Assembly (NCBI GenBank): GCA_907163345.1
Contig: CAJQUN010000040.1
Coordinates: 310,001 to 374,000, forward strand
Origin: Haberlea rhodopensis
Lineage: Eukaryota > Streptophyta > Magnoliopsida > Lamiales > Gesneriaceae
Reading direction: 5' to 3'
Length of the DNA stretch: 64,000 nt
Numbering within the stretch: position 1 is the stretch's first letter; each line of letters starts with the position of its first letter. Below, in pieces: positions 1 through 10,093 of the stretch. The notes beneath the pieces were generated by a model. The model had not been told where the DNA came from, ran no database searches, and worked only from the letters and a program-made list of their open reading frames with translations. Position numbers and translations under genes: made by a program.

Positions 1-186
1 AAAAAGCCACCTTCTGATTATGATGAGCTGTTGGGAAGAGCTTCTAAATACATTAATCTGGAGGAAGCCCAAAGGATGAAGCAAAGAAGAGAAGGAAAAG
101 TTGGGGAAGAGGCAAACAGAAAGAATAAGCCAGTGGAGCCGATCAAAAGAAGTTTCGACCAGTATCTCCCTATGAGACCTCATTGA
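1..186 (+). pseudogene. C-terminal fragment of Tat gag
   Basis: Open frame 1 from the window edge to a TGA at 184-186, rich in Lys, Arg and Glu (for example DYDELLGRASKYINLEEAQ). This looks like the end of the structured part of a Tat-type gag, just ahead of the basic tail. The same frame continues after the stop, so TGA more likely interrupts a gag-pol polyprotein than ends gag. The start of gag is outside the window. Confidence 0.6.
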
Positions 187-189
187 GAA

Positions 190-561
190 GTGGCCATGAA
201 TCAAAGTATGCCGAAGAGAGGTCGGGGTGGACCCCATAGAGGGGGACCTTTCCGAGGAGGAATGTTCCGAGGAGGGTTGTTCCGAGGAGGAGGTTTTCGA
301 GGTGGAAGATCTAATGAGTCTGATGGAAGGCAGGGACTTAGCGAGGAGTTCAAGGACAATAATTTCATTCCTAAAAATAACGTAAATACCGGAAGAGGAG
401 CGCCTCAGCCAGTCCCTTGGTCGGTTCGGGGAGGAAAAGCAGAGGGGGAAGAAGAAACCCTGAACAATGTCCCTAATCGGGGAATTATACATATGATATC
501 CGGAGGAATGTCGGGTGGAGATTCGAACAGAGCAAGAAAGAGTCATGCTCGGAAACTTTAA
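190..561 (+). pseudogene. RGG/glycine-rich gag-pol linker, Tat element
   Basis: In frame with the preceding gag fragment. It has repeated RGG and FRGG boxes over about residues 10-40, typical of nucleic-acid-binding tails, followed by a low-complexity stretch with GGMSGGD and an Arg/Lys-rich end. In Tat elements a glycine/arginine-rich region sits where other elements carry a zinc knuckle. I see no CCHC motif here. The frame stops at TAA 559-561 and reopens in the same frame with protease, so this was probably one polyprotein interrupted at both ends. Confidence 0.55.
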
Positions 562-2829
562 GTATTGTCTATTGACCCCAATCATATACATGGGGGTCCG
601 TCTATATCTTTTGGGCCCGCAGATCTACAAGGGATCCATTTTCCCCATGATGATGCGTTGGTTATCTCTGTCACAGTGGCTAACTACAATGTGCAAAGGA
701 TTTTCGTGGATACGGGAAGCTCAGCAGACGTACTTTTCCTTAGTACATTAAACCAAATGGACTTGGGGAGCTTACCCATACTGAGGGTGAATACATCTTT
801 GCACGGATTTGCAGGGGAGGTCATAAATCCGATAGGGCAGGTATCTCTACCAGTTACACTTGGTGAAGAACCAAGGATCAAAACAAAGATGATAAATTTT
901 CTCATTGTGGAGGCACCATCTTCTTATAATGTAATATTGGGAAGGCCAGCCATAACCGCCTTCGAAGCCGTTGCCTCCACCTATCATCTAACCATGAAAT
1001 TTCCAGTAGGAGAAGAAGTGGGGCAAGTAAGAGGTGATCAAAGTTCATCACGGAAATGTTATGTGCAAGAGTTAAGGCAAGAAAGAGAACAGAAGAAAGA
1101 AGGAAAAGAACGAGGGGGAAGTGAGAAGAGGAAGCGGGACGACGAGGAACGAGTAACCCCCGAAGAGGAGTTCCTCAACATCGAGATGGGTCACCCTACT
1201 AGAATTACTAGAGTGGGATCCCAACTTGATCCGGAATTACAGGAAAAAGTGGTTGATTGTTTAAATCAGCATGTGGATGTATTTGCATGGAGTACATCCG
1301 ATTTAGTTGGAGTAAAACCTGAGGTTGCCGAACACCGCCTCAATGTGGACCCCAATGTTCGGGCAATAAAGCAAAAGAGGAGGCATTTTGGGCCAGAAAA
1401 GGCAGGCCATATTTGCGAGATCGGTTTCCCTACATGGCTCTTGAATGTAGTTTTGGTGCCTAAAGCCGGAGATAAATGGAGAATGTGTGTGGACTTTAGG
1501 GATGTAAATAAAGCATGTCCCAAAGATTGTTATCCACTGCCCAGGATTGATCAGCTAGTAGATTCTACTGCCGGACATGAATTATTATGTCTTATGGATG
1601 CTTATAAAGGATATCATCAAATCCCTTTGGCACAAGAAGATCAATCAAAAGTGAGTTTTGTCACAGCAGGGGGAACCTTTTGTTATGTGGTAATGCCTTT
1701 CGGATTGAAAAATGCTGGAGCCACTTATCAAAGGTTGATGGACAAAATGTTCAAAGAACAGGTTGGTCGGAATGTGAAAGTATATGTGGATGATGTCCTG
1801 ATTAAGAGCCGAAAAGCCGAGGACTTGGTCAAGGATATGGAAGAGGTCTTCAGCACCTTAAGAATATTTGGCGTGAAGTTGAATCCCTCAAAGTGCACTT
1901 TCGGGATTCGTAGTGGCAAGTTTCTGGGATACATGGTCACGGAAAGAGGTGTTGAAGCTAACCCGGAGAAAATCCGGGCCATACAGGAAATGAACCCTCC
2001 AAGGACACTAAACCAAGTGCAAAGGTTGGCAGGAAGAATAGCGGCACTGAGCCGATTTATATCCCGATCAGCTGATCAGAGCTTGCCTTTCTTCAAAGCA
2101 TTAAGGCAGGGAGTCAAGTTCGAATGGAATGACCAATGCCAAAAGGCCTTCGAGGATCTGAAAGGTTATTTGGCTCAGTTACCTTTGATGAACAAGCCTG
2201 ATCCTAAAGAAACACTTCTTATCTATTTATCGGTGGCCGAAGAAGTAATCAGTTACGTGTTAATCAGAGAAAGGTCTGGACAACAGCAGTCCGTATATTA
2301 TGTCAGCCGAGCCCTGCAAGGAGCTGAGCAACGATATCCCGAAATTGAGAAGTTGGCATTAGCTCTAGTCACTACTGCGAGAAGACTTCGGCCATACTTC
2401 CTGTCTCATCCTATCGTGGTAGTAACAAATACTCCTTTGGGTAGACTTCTATCCAAAGCCGAGATATCAGGGAGGATGGTAAAATGGGCCACCGAGCTGA
2501 GTGAGTTTGATATTACTTATCAACCACGAACTACAATCAAAGCTCAAGCCCTGTCAGATTTTCTAGTGGAAGTAACTCATACTCCGGAGGAAAAAGAGTG
2601 GAATTTGTTTGTAGATGGATCATCTACCCGATTGGAAAGTGGAGCGGGTGTCATACTCATTAGTCCCAAAGGGGAAGAAATCAGAGTTGCCGTCCAGTTT
2701 GGGTTTCCTTCCTCAAACAATGAAGCTAAATTTGAAGCTATTATTTCGGGCTTCCGAATAGCATTGGACGCTGGAGCTAGAAAGATAAAAGCTTTTTTAT
2801 GGATTCAATGCTGGTTGTTCATCAAGTGA
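562..2829 (+). pseudogene. Tat pol: protease, reverse transcriptase, RNase H
   Basis: Aspartic protease carries its active-site DTG at 709-717 (FVDTGSSADVL). Reverse transcriptase follows, with FRDVNKACPKDCYPLP, MPFGLKNAGATYQRLM and the catalytic YVDD at 1783-1794. The first RNase H (about 2200-2560) is degenerate, and the second begins at VDGSSTR with its first catalytic Asp near 2615. Upstream of the LNVVLVPK motif, RT looks about 15 residues shorter than usual, suggesting a small in-frame deletion around 1400-1430. The frame fails at a T-run near 2792-2797. The next bases continue the second RNase H one frame over, so a single-base insertion is the simplest cause. Inactive as it stands. 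Confidence 0.88.
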
Positions 2830-3440
2830 ATGTGGTATATAAGGTGAAAGAGGAGAAACTCAGAAAGTATGTGGAAAATGTTCGGGCAATGATGGCCCAA
2901 TTTCAAGAGGTGGAATTAACGCAAATACCAAGAGAAGAGAACACTCGTGCCGATGAGTTAGCAAAACTGGCTAGTTCAGTACACGAATGGAAGAACATGA
3001 ATGTGCTCGTACAAGATCTTTTGATCTCTCATATATCCATCAATAGCATCATGAATTTGGAGCCATGTATTGTATCTGATTGGCGAGAGCATATTACTAA
3101 ATTTTTTAAGACAAAGATTATGCCTCCTGACCCAAAGGAAGCTGCTCGAGTCAAAAGGATGGGGAACCGATTTGTGTTGATAGAAGGCAAGTTGTTCAAA
3201 AAAGGATTCTCAATTCCTTTTTTACAATGTGCCTCGAGGCAAGAAGGAGAACATTTATTAAGGGAAATTCATGAAGGATGTTGCGGAAATCATTTGGGGA
3301 CTAACATGCTGTATCAGAAATCCCTTCGAGCTGGATACTGTTGGCCAACGATGAAGGAAGACGCTGAGGAAGTTGTGAAAAAGTGCATTAATTGCCAAAG
3401 ACATGTGAAATTTGTCCCACGTGCCTGCGGAAGTCCTTAA
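2799..3440 (+). pseudogene. Tat pol: archaeal-type RNase H C-terminus and integrase zinc domain
   Basis: Frame-shifted continuation of the previous segment. It completes the second RNase H (MDSMLVV with the Asp, ENTRADELAKLAS at the end) and runs into the HHCC zinc-binding domain of integrase (HEGCCGNH...CINCQRH, about 3268-3405). It leaves the frame at about 3412-3440, where the integrase core resumes in the original frame. This pair of opposite shifts means the region 2797-3412 alone is out of register. Two close, compensating single-base indels explain it. Confidence 0.82.
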
Positions 3441-4308
3441 TAGCAGCATCATTTCTTGTCCCTTTGACCAATGGGGAATGGATATTGTTGGACCGTTTCC
3501 TCCTGCTACATGGCAGAGAAAATTTCTCCTAGTAGCTGTCGAATACTTCACTAAATGGGTGGAAGCAGAGCCATTGGCCAAAATAACTGAGGAAGAAATC
3601 ATCAGATTCTTATGGAGAAACATAGTATGACGGTTCGGAATACCCAGAAGAATAATTTCTGACAATGGAAGACAGTTTCAAGGAGGAAGAATACAAGAGT
3701 GGTGTAAATATATGAAAATTAAACAAGTCTTTACTTCAGTAGCCTATCCTCAAGCAAATGGACAAGTGGAAGTGATTAATCGGATTTTATTGCACGGGAT
3801 CAAGACAAGACTAGAAGGGGCTCGAGGGGAGTGGGTAAATGAATTAACCGGTGTTTTATGGGCTTACCGAACGACTCCTCAGATATCTACAGGAGAGACT
3901 CCTTACAGTTTAGTATATGGATCCGAGGCCCTCATCCCAGTGGAAATTGGAGTGGAATCTCTTCGGGTGCAAAGCTATAATCCCGATCAGAACAAAGAAA
4001 AGAGAAAGATGGAGTTAGATGGGATTATAGAGTTGAGAGAAAGAGCCCTGGCTAAAATGGAACTTTACAAAATAAGGGTTACCAATGCTTACAATCGGAG
4101 GGTTCGCTCGAGGGCTTTTCAGGTGGGAGATCTAGTGCTGCGAAGAATTAATCCTGCTGGAGAAGTAAAGAAGTTAGCACCCAAGTGGGAAGGCCCTTAT
4201 AAAGTAAGAGGAGTGATCGGAAGAGGAGCATATAGGCTGGAAGATCATGAAGGTCGAGAACTGGTGAGACCTTGGAACATTCATAATTTAAGAAAGTATT
4301 TCGTGTAA
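3412..4308 (+). pseudogene. Tat pol: integrase core and C-terminal domain
   Basis: Integrase catalytic core with the D,D,E residues in order: WGMDIVGPFPP (about 3471), SDNGRQF (about 3658) and ANGQVEVINR (Glu near 3765). The C-terminal part has the GDLVLRR and KWEGPYKV motifs common to gypsy integrases and ends at TAA 4306-4308. A TGA at 3628-3630 interrupts the core just before RFGIPRR. The residue there is normally Cys or another non-stop codon, so this is probably a point mutation. No chromodomain follows, as expected for the Tat lineage. Confidence 0.87.
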
Positions 4309-4376
4309 TATTTCAGTTATCATTGCTGTTCTCATATGTATCTCTTAATTAAATAAATTTCCTCTTATTAAGCAAT

Positions 4377-5870
4377 GTTCGGTTTACTCGTTGGATCGGG
4401 ATGTTTGGTCAACGTTTAAACTTAAAAATACCATCGTTTACTCGTGGGATCGGGATGTTTGGTCCACGTTTAAACTTAAAAATATCATGTTATTGTGCTC
4501 GGGGTAGCGAGCAGTGTTCGGTTTACTCGTTGGATCGGGATATTTGGTCAACGTTTAAACTTAAAAATACCATCGTTTACTCGTGGGATCGAGATGTTTG
4601 GTCCACGTTTAAACTTAAAAATATAATGTTATTGTGCTCGGGGTAGCGAGCTTGTTTTATTATCGTCCATTGTTGACGGGTTAAATACAGGATCGGGATG
4701 TTTGGTCTGTATTTGAACCTAAAATGGGACTAAGTGATTACGCTCGGGGTAGCGAGCAGTGTTCGGTTTACTCGTTGGATCGGGATGTTTGGTCAACGTT
4801 TAAATTTAAAAATACCATCATTTACTCGTGGGATCGGGATGTTTGGTCAACGTTTAAACTTAAAAATAGCATGTTATTGTGCTCGGGGTAGCGAGCTTTT
4901 TTATTATCGTCCATTGTTGGCGGGTTAAATACATGATCGGGATGTTTGGTCTGTATTTGAACCTAAAATGGGACTAAGTGATTATGCTCGGGGTAGCGAG
5001 CAGTGTTCGGTTTACTCGTTGGATCGGGATGTTTCGTCAACGTTTAAACTTAAAAATACCATCATTTACTCGTGGGATCGTGATGTTTGGTCCATGTTTA
5101 AACTTAAAAATATCATGTTATTATGCTCGGGGTAGCGAGCTTGTTTTATTATCGTCCATTGTTGGCGGGTTAAATACAGGATCGGGATGTTTGGTCTGTA
5201 TTTGAACCTAAAATGAGACTAAGGGATTATGCTCGGGGTAGCGAGCAGTGTTCGGTTTACTCGTTGGATCGGGATGTTTGGTCAACGTTTAAACTTAAAA
5301 ATACCATCGTTTACTCGTGGGATCGGGATGTTTGGTCCACGTTTAAACTTAAAAATATCATGTTATTGTGCTCGGGGTAGCGAGCTTGTTTTATTACCGT
5401 CCATTGTTGGCGGGTTATATACAGGATCTGGATGTTTGGTCTGTATTTGAACCTAAAATGAGACTAAGAGATTATGCTCGGGGTAGCGAGCAGTGTTCGG
5501 TTTACTCGTTGGATCGGGATATTTGGTCAACGTTTAAACTTAAAAATACCATCGTTTACTCGTGGGATCGGGATGTTTGGTCCACGTTTAAACTTAAAAA
5601 TATCATGTTATTGTGCTCGGGGTAGCGAGCTTGTTTTATTACCGTCAATTGTTGGCAGGTTAAATACAGGATCGGGATGTTTGGTCTGTATTTGAACCTA
5701 AAATGGAACTAAGGTATTACGCTCGGGGTAGCGAGCAATGTTCGGTTTACTCGTTGGATCGGGATGTTTGTTCAACGTTTAAACTTTAAAATACCATCGT
5801 TTACTCGTGGGATCGGGATGATTGGTCCACGTTTAAACTTAAAATTGCCTAAGTGGTTATGCTCGGGATA
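4377..5870 (+). repeat. 245-bp tandem repeat in Tat 3' region
   Basis: The marker GTTCGGTTTACTCG recurs at 4377, 4516, 4761, 5005, 5250, 5495 and 5740, so the period is 244-245 bp apart from a first short unit of 139 bp. Each full unit holds three versions of a roughly 54-bp subrepeat (GATCGGGATGTTTGGTC... followed by TTTAAACTTAAAA). It also holds two copies of GCTCGGGGTAGCGAGC, whose GCTCG and CGAGC arms can pair as a hairpin. Tandem repeats between pol and the 3' LTR are a known feature of Tat/Ogre-type elements and a known source of satellite DNA. Apparent reading frames in it are by-products of the repeat. Confidence 0.92.
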
Positions 5871-6201
5871 ACGAGCTTGGTCGGAATATTTTTTGAGCTC
5901 GATCCTATTTACTTGCTCGGGATGTTTTCCCTCAAGCCTTATCATATTTTATCTGCTCGGGACGTCTTTTCCCTGAGCTCGGTTATATTCATTATTTCGG
6001 GATATTTCCTATTCCAACCGAGCTTTATTTGCTCGTGATAACTATTATCTTTGAAGATGAATTAAGCTTTATTTGCTTAAGTCGTTCTTGGTTGAGAGAC
6101 TAACTTATACAAGATTGTAAAAAGACAAGGAAAATCAGAATATAATTCCCAGAAGATTACAATAATTCAAAAGTTAGAACAAGAAGGGTACGTCCCTAAA
6201 T
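5871..6201 (+). other. Repeat-derived spacer, no gene seen
   Basis: Degenerate continuation of the upstream repeat. GAGCTCG, TGCTCGGGA and related words keep recurring (5880-6040), then the sequence becomes AT-rich. No coding signal on either strand. It should include the 3' end of the antisense transcript, and I see no clear polyadenylation signal. Confidence 0.5.
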
Positions 6202-8301
6202 CTACAGATGGAAGAACTCATCGGGAATGGTATTCAGGGCAGCATCAACATTTACGAAGTCTGTTGAAGCTCCTTTAGGAGGATAGCCAGCGGCTTTAAA
6301 TTGACGAACAGACGCTTCAAAGCCATAATTAAGGAACTTGGCAGCGCGTTCGCCCAAAATGTCGCCATACTCTTCAGACTTCATAAACTCTTCTTTCTTG
6401 ATGAGCCATGATTCTTCGATCTGAGCAGCCCGAGATAATTTCTCCTGAGCAAGCTGTTCAGAAAGGGACTTATTCTCTTCAGCCCGCGATGACTTCTCCT
6501 GAGAAAGCTGCTCAGAGAGGGATTTGTTCTCTTCAGTCATGGACCTGTACTGCCCGGATAAAGTGGTGTTAGCTTCTTCGAGGTCGGCTAATTTCTTGTG
6601 CGCCTCTTCGAGAGCCTTCACTGCCTTATCCCGAGCAGCCACAGCAGCCGAGTATCGCTCCTCCAGTAATTTCACGGATTTCTTCATCTCTTCACCTATG
6701 CCTTCTAGTTGTTTGAGGCGTTTCTGGTTCTCCCCATCTGATGATCTCGGAGATTGGAAGCGAGTCATAATCTCGCCGGCCATCAGATTGGTCTGCAAGA
6801 AAATAAATGAAGTCAATATACCGAAGATAAAGTGTTTATCAGGTTGAAGAGAGTGTAAATTACCTTGGTGAGGGAAGTGGAGAAATCATTTATCAGGTTG
6901 CTGAAGGCCAACCCTCCGAGGTATTTACGGTCGGGAGAATTGGCCCAATTGCAAATGATGGAGTGAGAAATTTTGGGGTCAGGTTTTCTCAGAATGGGGA
7001 CATTGGGGTATAGATCCAATCGGGTATATGGTATCTGGAGGTTGGCCGAGAAGAGCCCAGACCACCTGGAGCAGCTTGAGAAACAGGTCGAGTTTGAGGT
7101 GGTGGACTAGCTCGGCGGGTAAGGGTGATTCGAGGAGAAGAAGTTTTCTTGGCAGGAGGGGGTTTTGAGGAAGAATCTTGGCCCTCAGGGGCCGCCCTCT
7201 TCAGTGACCGAGGAACCAATGCTTCTTCCTCGGGTATTTCAACCACTTCTTCGGTAGGAGTGGGGGTAACAGATGGAGGAGGAATTGGATCAGTGGTCTG
7301 TTCAACAGCCTTCCCTTGTAAGGAAGTTTTCTTCAAGGTAGCAGCAATCTTGGCCTTCAGCATCTTTATTTCTACAAGAAAAAAGACATTATAGCAATTA
7401 TTCAAGCATATCAGAACGAAATAAGCAAATAAAACAGAACGCTCGGTAGCACTCACCGAGGGGCGTTTTTAGGGAAGCACCCTTCGGACTAAGCTGGAAC
7501 AAATACAGCAGTCCGTCGTCAATCAGCTCCCCAAGGTTAAAACACTGATCGCCAAGCTTACGACGAACCGATAGATATGTTTCTCCCTCAAGTAGCCCCT
7601 TGATCGACTTGCCCTTCGGTAAGTTCTCTTTCCACTCCATGGGGCAATCCCAGGGTTGGAGTGGGCAAGCAAAGAAGAAGAATTTTTTCAGGTTTTTTAT
7701 GGAAGATGGGTAGTTTTTCAGGAAACCCACCTCTGTCCGAGAAGAAAAATAAAAGAGCCCGATCTCCTTTCGATTTAATTGAAAAAAACAATGAAAAAGT
7801 TCAGGAGTCGGAGAGAAACCAAAAAAGGATAAAGCTATGTAGAAACCCGCCAACAATCGATAACTGTTGGGGAATAATTGACTAAGAGAGATGGCAAAGT
7901 ATGAGGCAACATCTATAAAAAAAGGAGGAACATGAAAACGAAGTCCCCCTCGGAGTTGGTCTATGTAAAAGGGAAAATAACCCTCGGGAGGCATGTGAGG
8001 ACGAGATCCGGGAGGGGGAACAATAATAGATGTCCCCTCGGAAATCTCCCATTTAGTTTGGATATTGGATAGTTGTCGTTGTGAATTAATCCCTGATTCA
8101 AAAATCTCAAACCAAGGAACGCGGGCTTTTATCAAATCCTGCTCTGTCGCAGCCTGAAGCTCTTCTACGAGCATCATAGGCTGACGATGAGCTGGAAGTC
8201 TCCTCACTATCAGAGGAAGAAGAATGTCGAGGAGAGGGACTCAGGGTACCCTCCTCATCGAACACGTCTATAGCTTTCAAGCAATCATCAGAAGAAGACA
8301 T
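6202..8301 (-). pseudogene. Antisense three-exon gene of Tat element, putative gypsy-type transposon protein
   Basis: Reads opposite to gag-pol. Exon 1 (8301-7457) starts MSSSDDCLKAIDVF with an acidic/Ser-rich head. It then has a globular part (GYFPFYIDQLRGGLRFHVPP, FPNSYRLLAGFYIAL) that resembles the plant family labelled putative gypsy type transposon (Pfam Transposase_28). A single-base shift near 8190 breaks it. Intron 1 (7456-7372, GTGAGT...TTGTAG) joins codons exactly: CTC-G plus AA-ATA gives Leu-Glu-Ile. Exon 2 (7371-6864) is Pro/Ser-rich, then shifts frame near 7025 into PNVPILRKPDP. Intron 2 (6863-6793, GTAATT...TTGCAG) is phase 0. Exon 3 (6792-6202) is a long coiled coil (about residues 15-150) ending PDEFFHL and a stop. 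Function is unknown. Antisense extra genes are known in Tat-type elements. Confidence 0.72.
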
Positions 8302-8635
8302 ACTCGATGAACGGAAAGAAAATAAGTATGGAAGAAAAGTTGGTCGGACGTTTGATGCGAGCTCGGAAGCAAATTGCAGTAAAGTGAGTTAAACCGCAGG
8401 AATGAACGAGTATTTATAGGGGGGCCACTTGAACAGTCGTTGAATCAACACCGTTCAAGATAAATCAAGTGAACGGTTATAGATGTGCCTCGGGAAACGA
8501 AACGCCGTAGGTTTTTTGAATTTTTTAGGCGGGAAAATTAAGCGGCAAAATTTCCCGAGCATGTCAGGATTTTACCTGAAGACAATAAACCAAGATTTCA
8601 CTACTTTCATCTTGCTTTACTTCAGGGGGGTGAGG
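8302..8635 (+). other. Tat 3' non-coding region and polypurine tract
   Basis: No gene on the + strand. On the minus strand it holds the leader and promoter of the antisense gene. It ends in the purine run CAGGGGGGTGAGG (8623-8635), directly against the LTR start. This is the expected position of the polypurine tract that primes plus-strand synthesis. Confidence 0.7.
8411..8420 (-). promoter_or_regulatory. TATA box for the antisense gene
   Basis: The minus strand reads CCTATAAATA, about 110 bp upstream of the antisense ATG at 8301. That spacing suits a plant core promoter with a short 5' leader. It is separate from the LTR promoter, so the antisense gene seems to have its own promoter inside the element. 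Confidence 0.55.
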
Positions 8636-9280
8636 TGATGTCATATGATATATTGATTTTTTCGGGTAAAATCCATTTATGAAAATACAAACTCTAAAAT
8701 CGCCGAACAGAAGTTAGACCGAAGAGATGGTTACCGAACACAGAATACCGATCAGCATATTACCGAGCATCCCTTACCCTCTTCGGGATTTTGGTCAAAA
8801 TATAGCGGAAGACCCGGTCATAATTAAAACTAATTAACCGGCGGGGATTGAAAGTGCATTAATGGGGCGGATTTCTCGAACATGTTTGCCATGTCTCAGC
8901 CACGATCAAGGGAGGCATATTCAAGACTTTCCCGCCAAGTAACTCCAGAATAGCTCCTATAAATAGGAGTTGAAGGTCTCATTACAGGGGACTTTGAGGG
9001 GAGATAGCAAGCAAAAGACTCCGAAGAGAGCATTTCCAAGTCTGTTCGGTCATCATTTGTCTGTACTTTGCAGATATTTTTAGGTGATAATTCTGCGATT
9101 GTAATAAGTCAAAAGTCCTGTAAGTTGATCATTTTTTCGTGATAGTACAATTTAAACTGGATTAGATCCCGTGGTTTTTCCTTCAATTCGAAGGTTTTCC
9201 ACGTAAAAATCTTGGTGTGTTTCCTTTATTTTTTAGTAATCATTTCTACAATAAAAACATAAAATAAGCGGATCACATCA
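8636..9280 (+). repeat. 3' LTR of the Tat element
   Basis: Starts TGATGT and ends ACATCA, a perfect 6-bp terminal inverted repeat with canonical TG..CA ends, directly after a polypurine tract. Length is 645 bp. A TATA box (CTATAAATA, 8957-8965) sits mid-LTR, so the transcription start would be near 8990. The partner LTR is outside the window, so the ends rest on the TG..CA ends, the inverted repeat and the purine tract. Confidence 0.8.
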
Positions 9281-10088
9281 CATACTTTACAAAACATGTT
9301 GAAATATATAGGTAATATTTGGTTTCATCTTTCGAATTTATTATCTTATGACCAAATATTAATAATTCATTTTCATTTTTCATTCCCTAAAATATATTTT
9401 TCGGAGAAAAATAATTATCCTTATTAGGAAAGCGGTCGAATAAAATATTTGAAATGTACTCTAAATAATATAAAAAATGGTGTAAGTTTGTAAATATGAT
9501 GTGTATTAGGTAAGTTGAATTTTATTCATCAATGTGTGCATTGTGTGTCTATATATACATATAATTTTTAATAGGCGCATTACGGCACCCACACTCGAAT
9601 ATATTGAAAATTTACGCACACTCAAATATTTTGAAAATTTACGCACTCGTGTATCTGCACGCGTCCGTGCACCCACATCATATGACTTAGGTTTAAACTC
9701 GAATGAGATATATACTCCAACCAAAAACATATTAAAATTGGATCAAAAACGAAAATCAAATCAAAAATTGAAATGGTGATGACCAATATATCACTGCACT
9801 AATCGTCTATTTATTTACTTTTCAAAATTTGATTTGATTATGTCTAGGGATTAGGGGCTACATGCCTCTGCAAAAGAAATGGTGAATCTAGTTCTTCTTC
9901 GTGCTCAAACTTACTTTTCCGACTTCTTGTTCTCTGCTTTTGATGAGGTTTTACCAGTGTTTCTGTGCGGCGGCTAGTTGTTTACGACGGTGAAGTTTAA
10001 AGGTAGAAGGGTGCACATACTACACTTCATTTTGTAAGGGTTTGATGTTTGTATGGGTTTTGAAATATCGCGAGTTTTCTAGACATTA
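9281..10088. other. Spacer between two retrotransposons, no gene seen
   Basis: AT-rich sequence with no convincing reading frame, splice pattern or repeat. Short open frames near 9510-9780 have low-complexity translations and no recognisable domain. This appears to be the pre-insertion DNA lying between the Tat element and the chromovirus. Confidence 0.5.
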
Positions 10089-10093
10089 CTAGC
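10089..10093. repeat. Left target-site duplication CTAGC
   Basis: CTAGC directly before the LTR at 10094 matches CTAGC at 35183-35187 directly after the partner LTR. A 5-bp duplication is what gypsy integrase produces, and it fixes the ends of the 25-kb nest. Confidence 0.93.

Larger units (their letters stand above)
1..9280 (+). mobile_element. Tat-lineage Ty3/gypsy retrotransposon, 5' part outside window
   Basis: The order on the + strand is gag tail, protease, reverse transcriptase, degenerate RNase H, a second archaeal-type RNase H, integrase, a tandem-repeat 3' region, an antisense gene, a polypurine tract and an LTR. A second RNase H between the first RNase H and integrase, plus a long repeat-rich 3' region, marks the Tat/Ogre/Retand group. 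The element is defective, with two in-frame stops near gag, two frameshifts around RNase H/integrase, and one stop inside integrase. The 5' LTR lies left of the window, so neither the target-site duplication nor LTR divergence can be read. CATAC directly after the 3' LTR (9281-9285) is the duplication to look for on the far side. Confidence 0.9.

Noticed and set aside
4377..5870. Regular repeats with hairpins, CRISPR-like at first sight
   Set aside because: The units are 245 bp with no variable spacers, lie in a plant retrotransposon and match the known 3' tandem repeats of Tat-type elements.
9506..9779. Overlapping open frames of 74 and 81 residues in the spacer
   Set aside because: They are on opposite strands over the same simple sequence, with no domain, homology or splice support.
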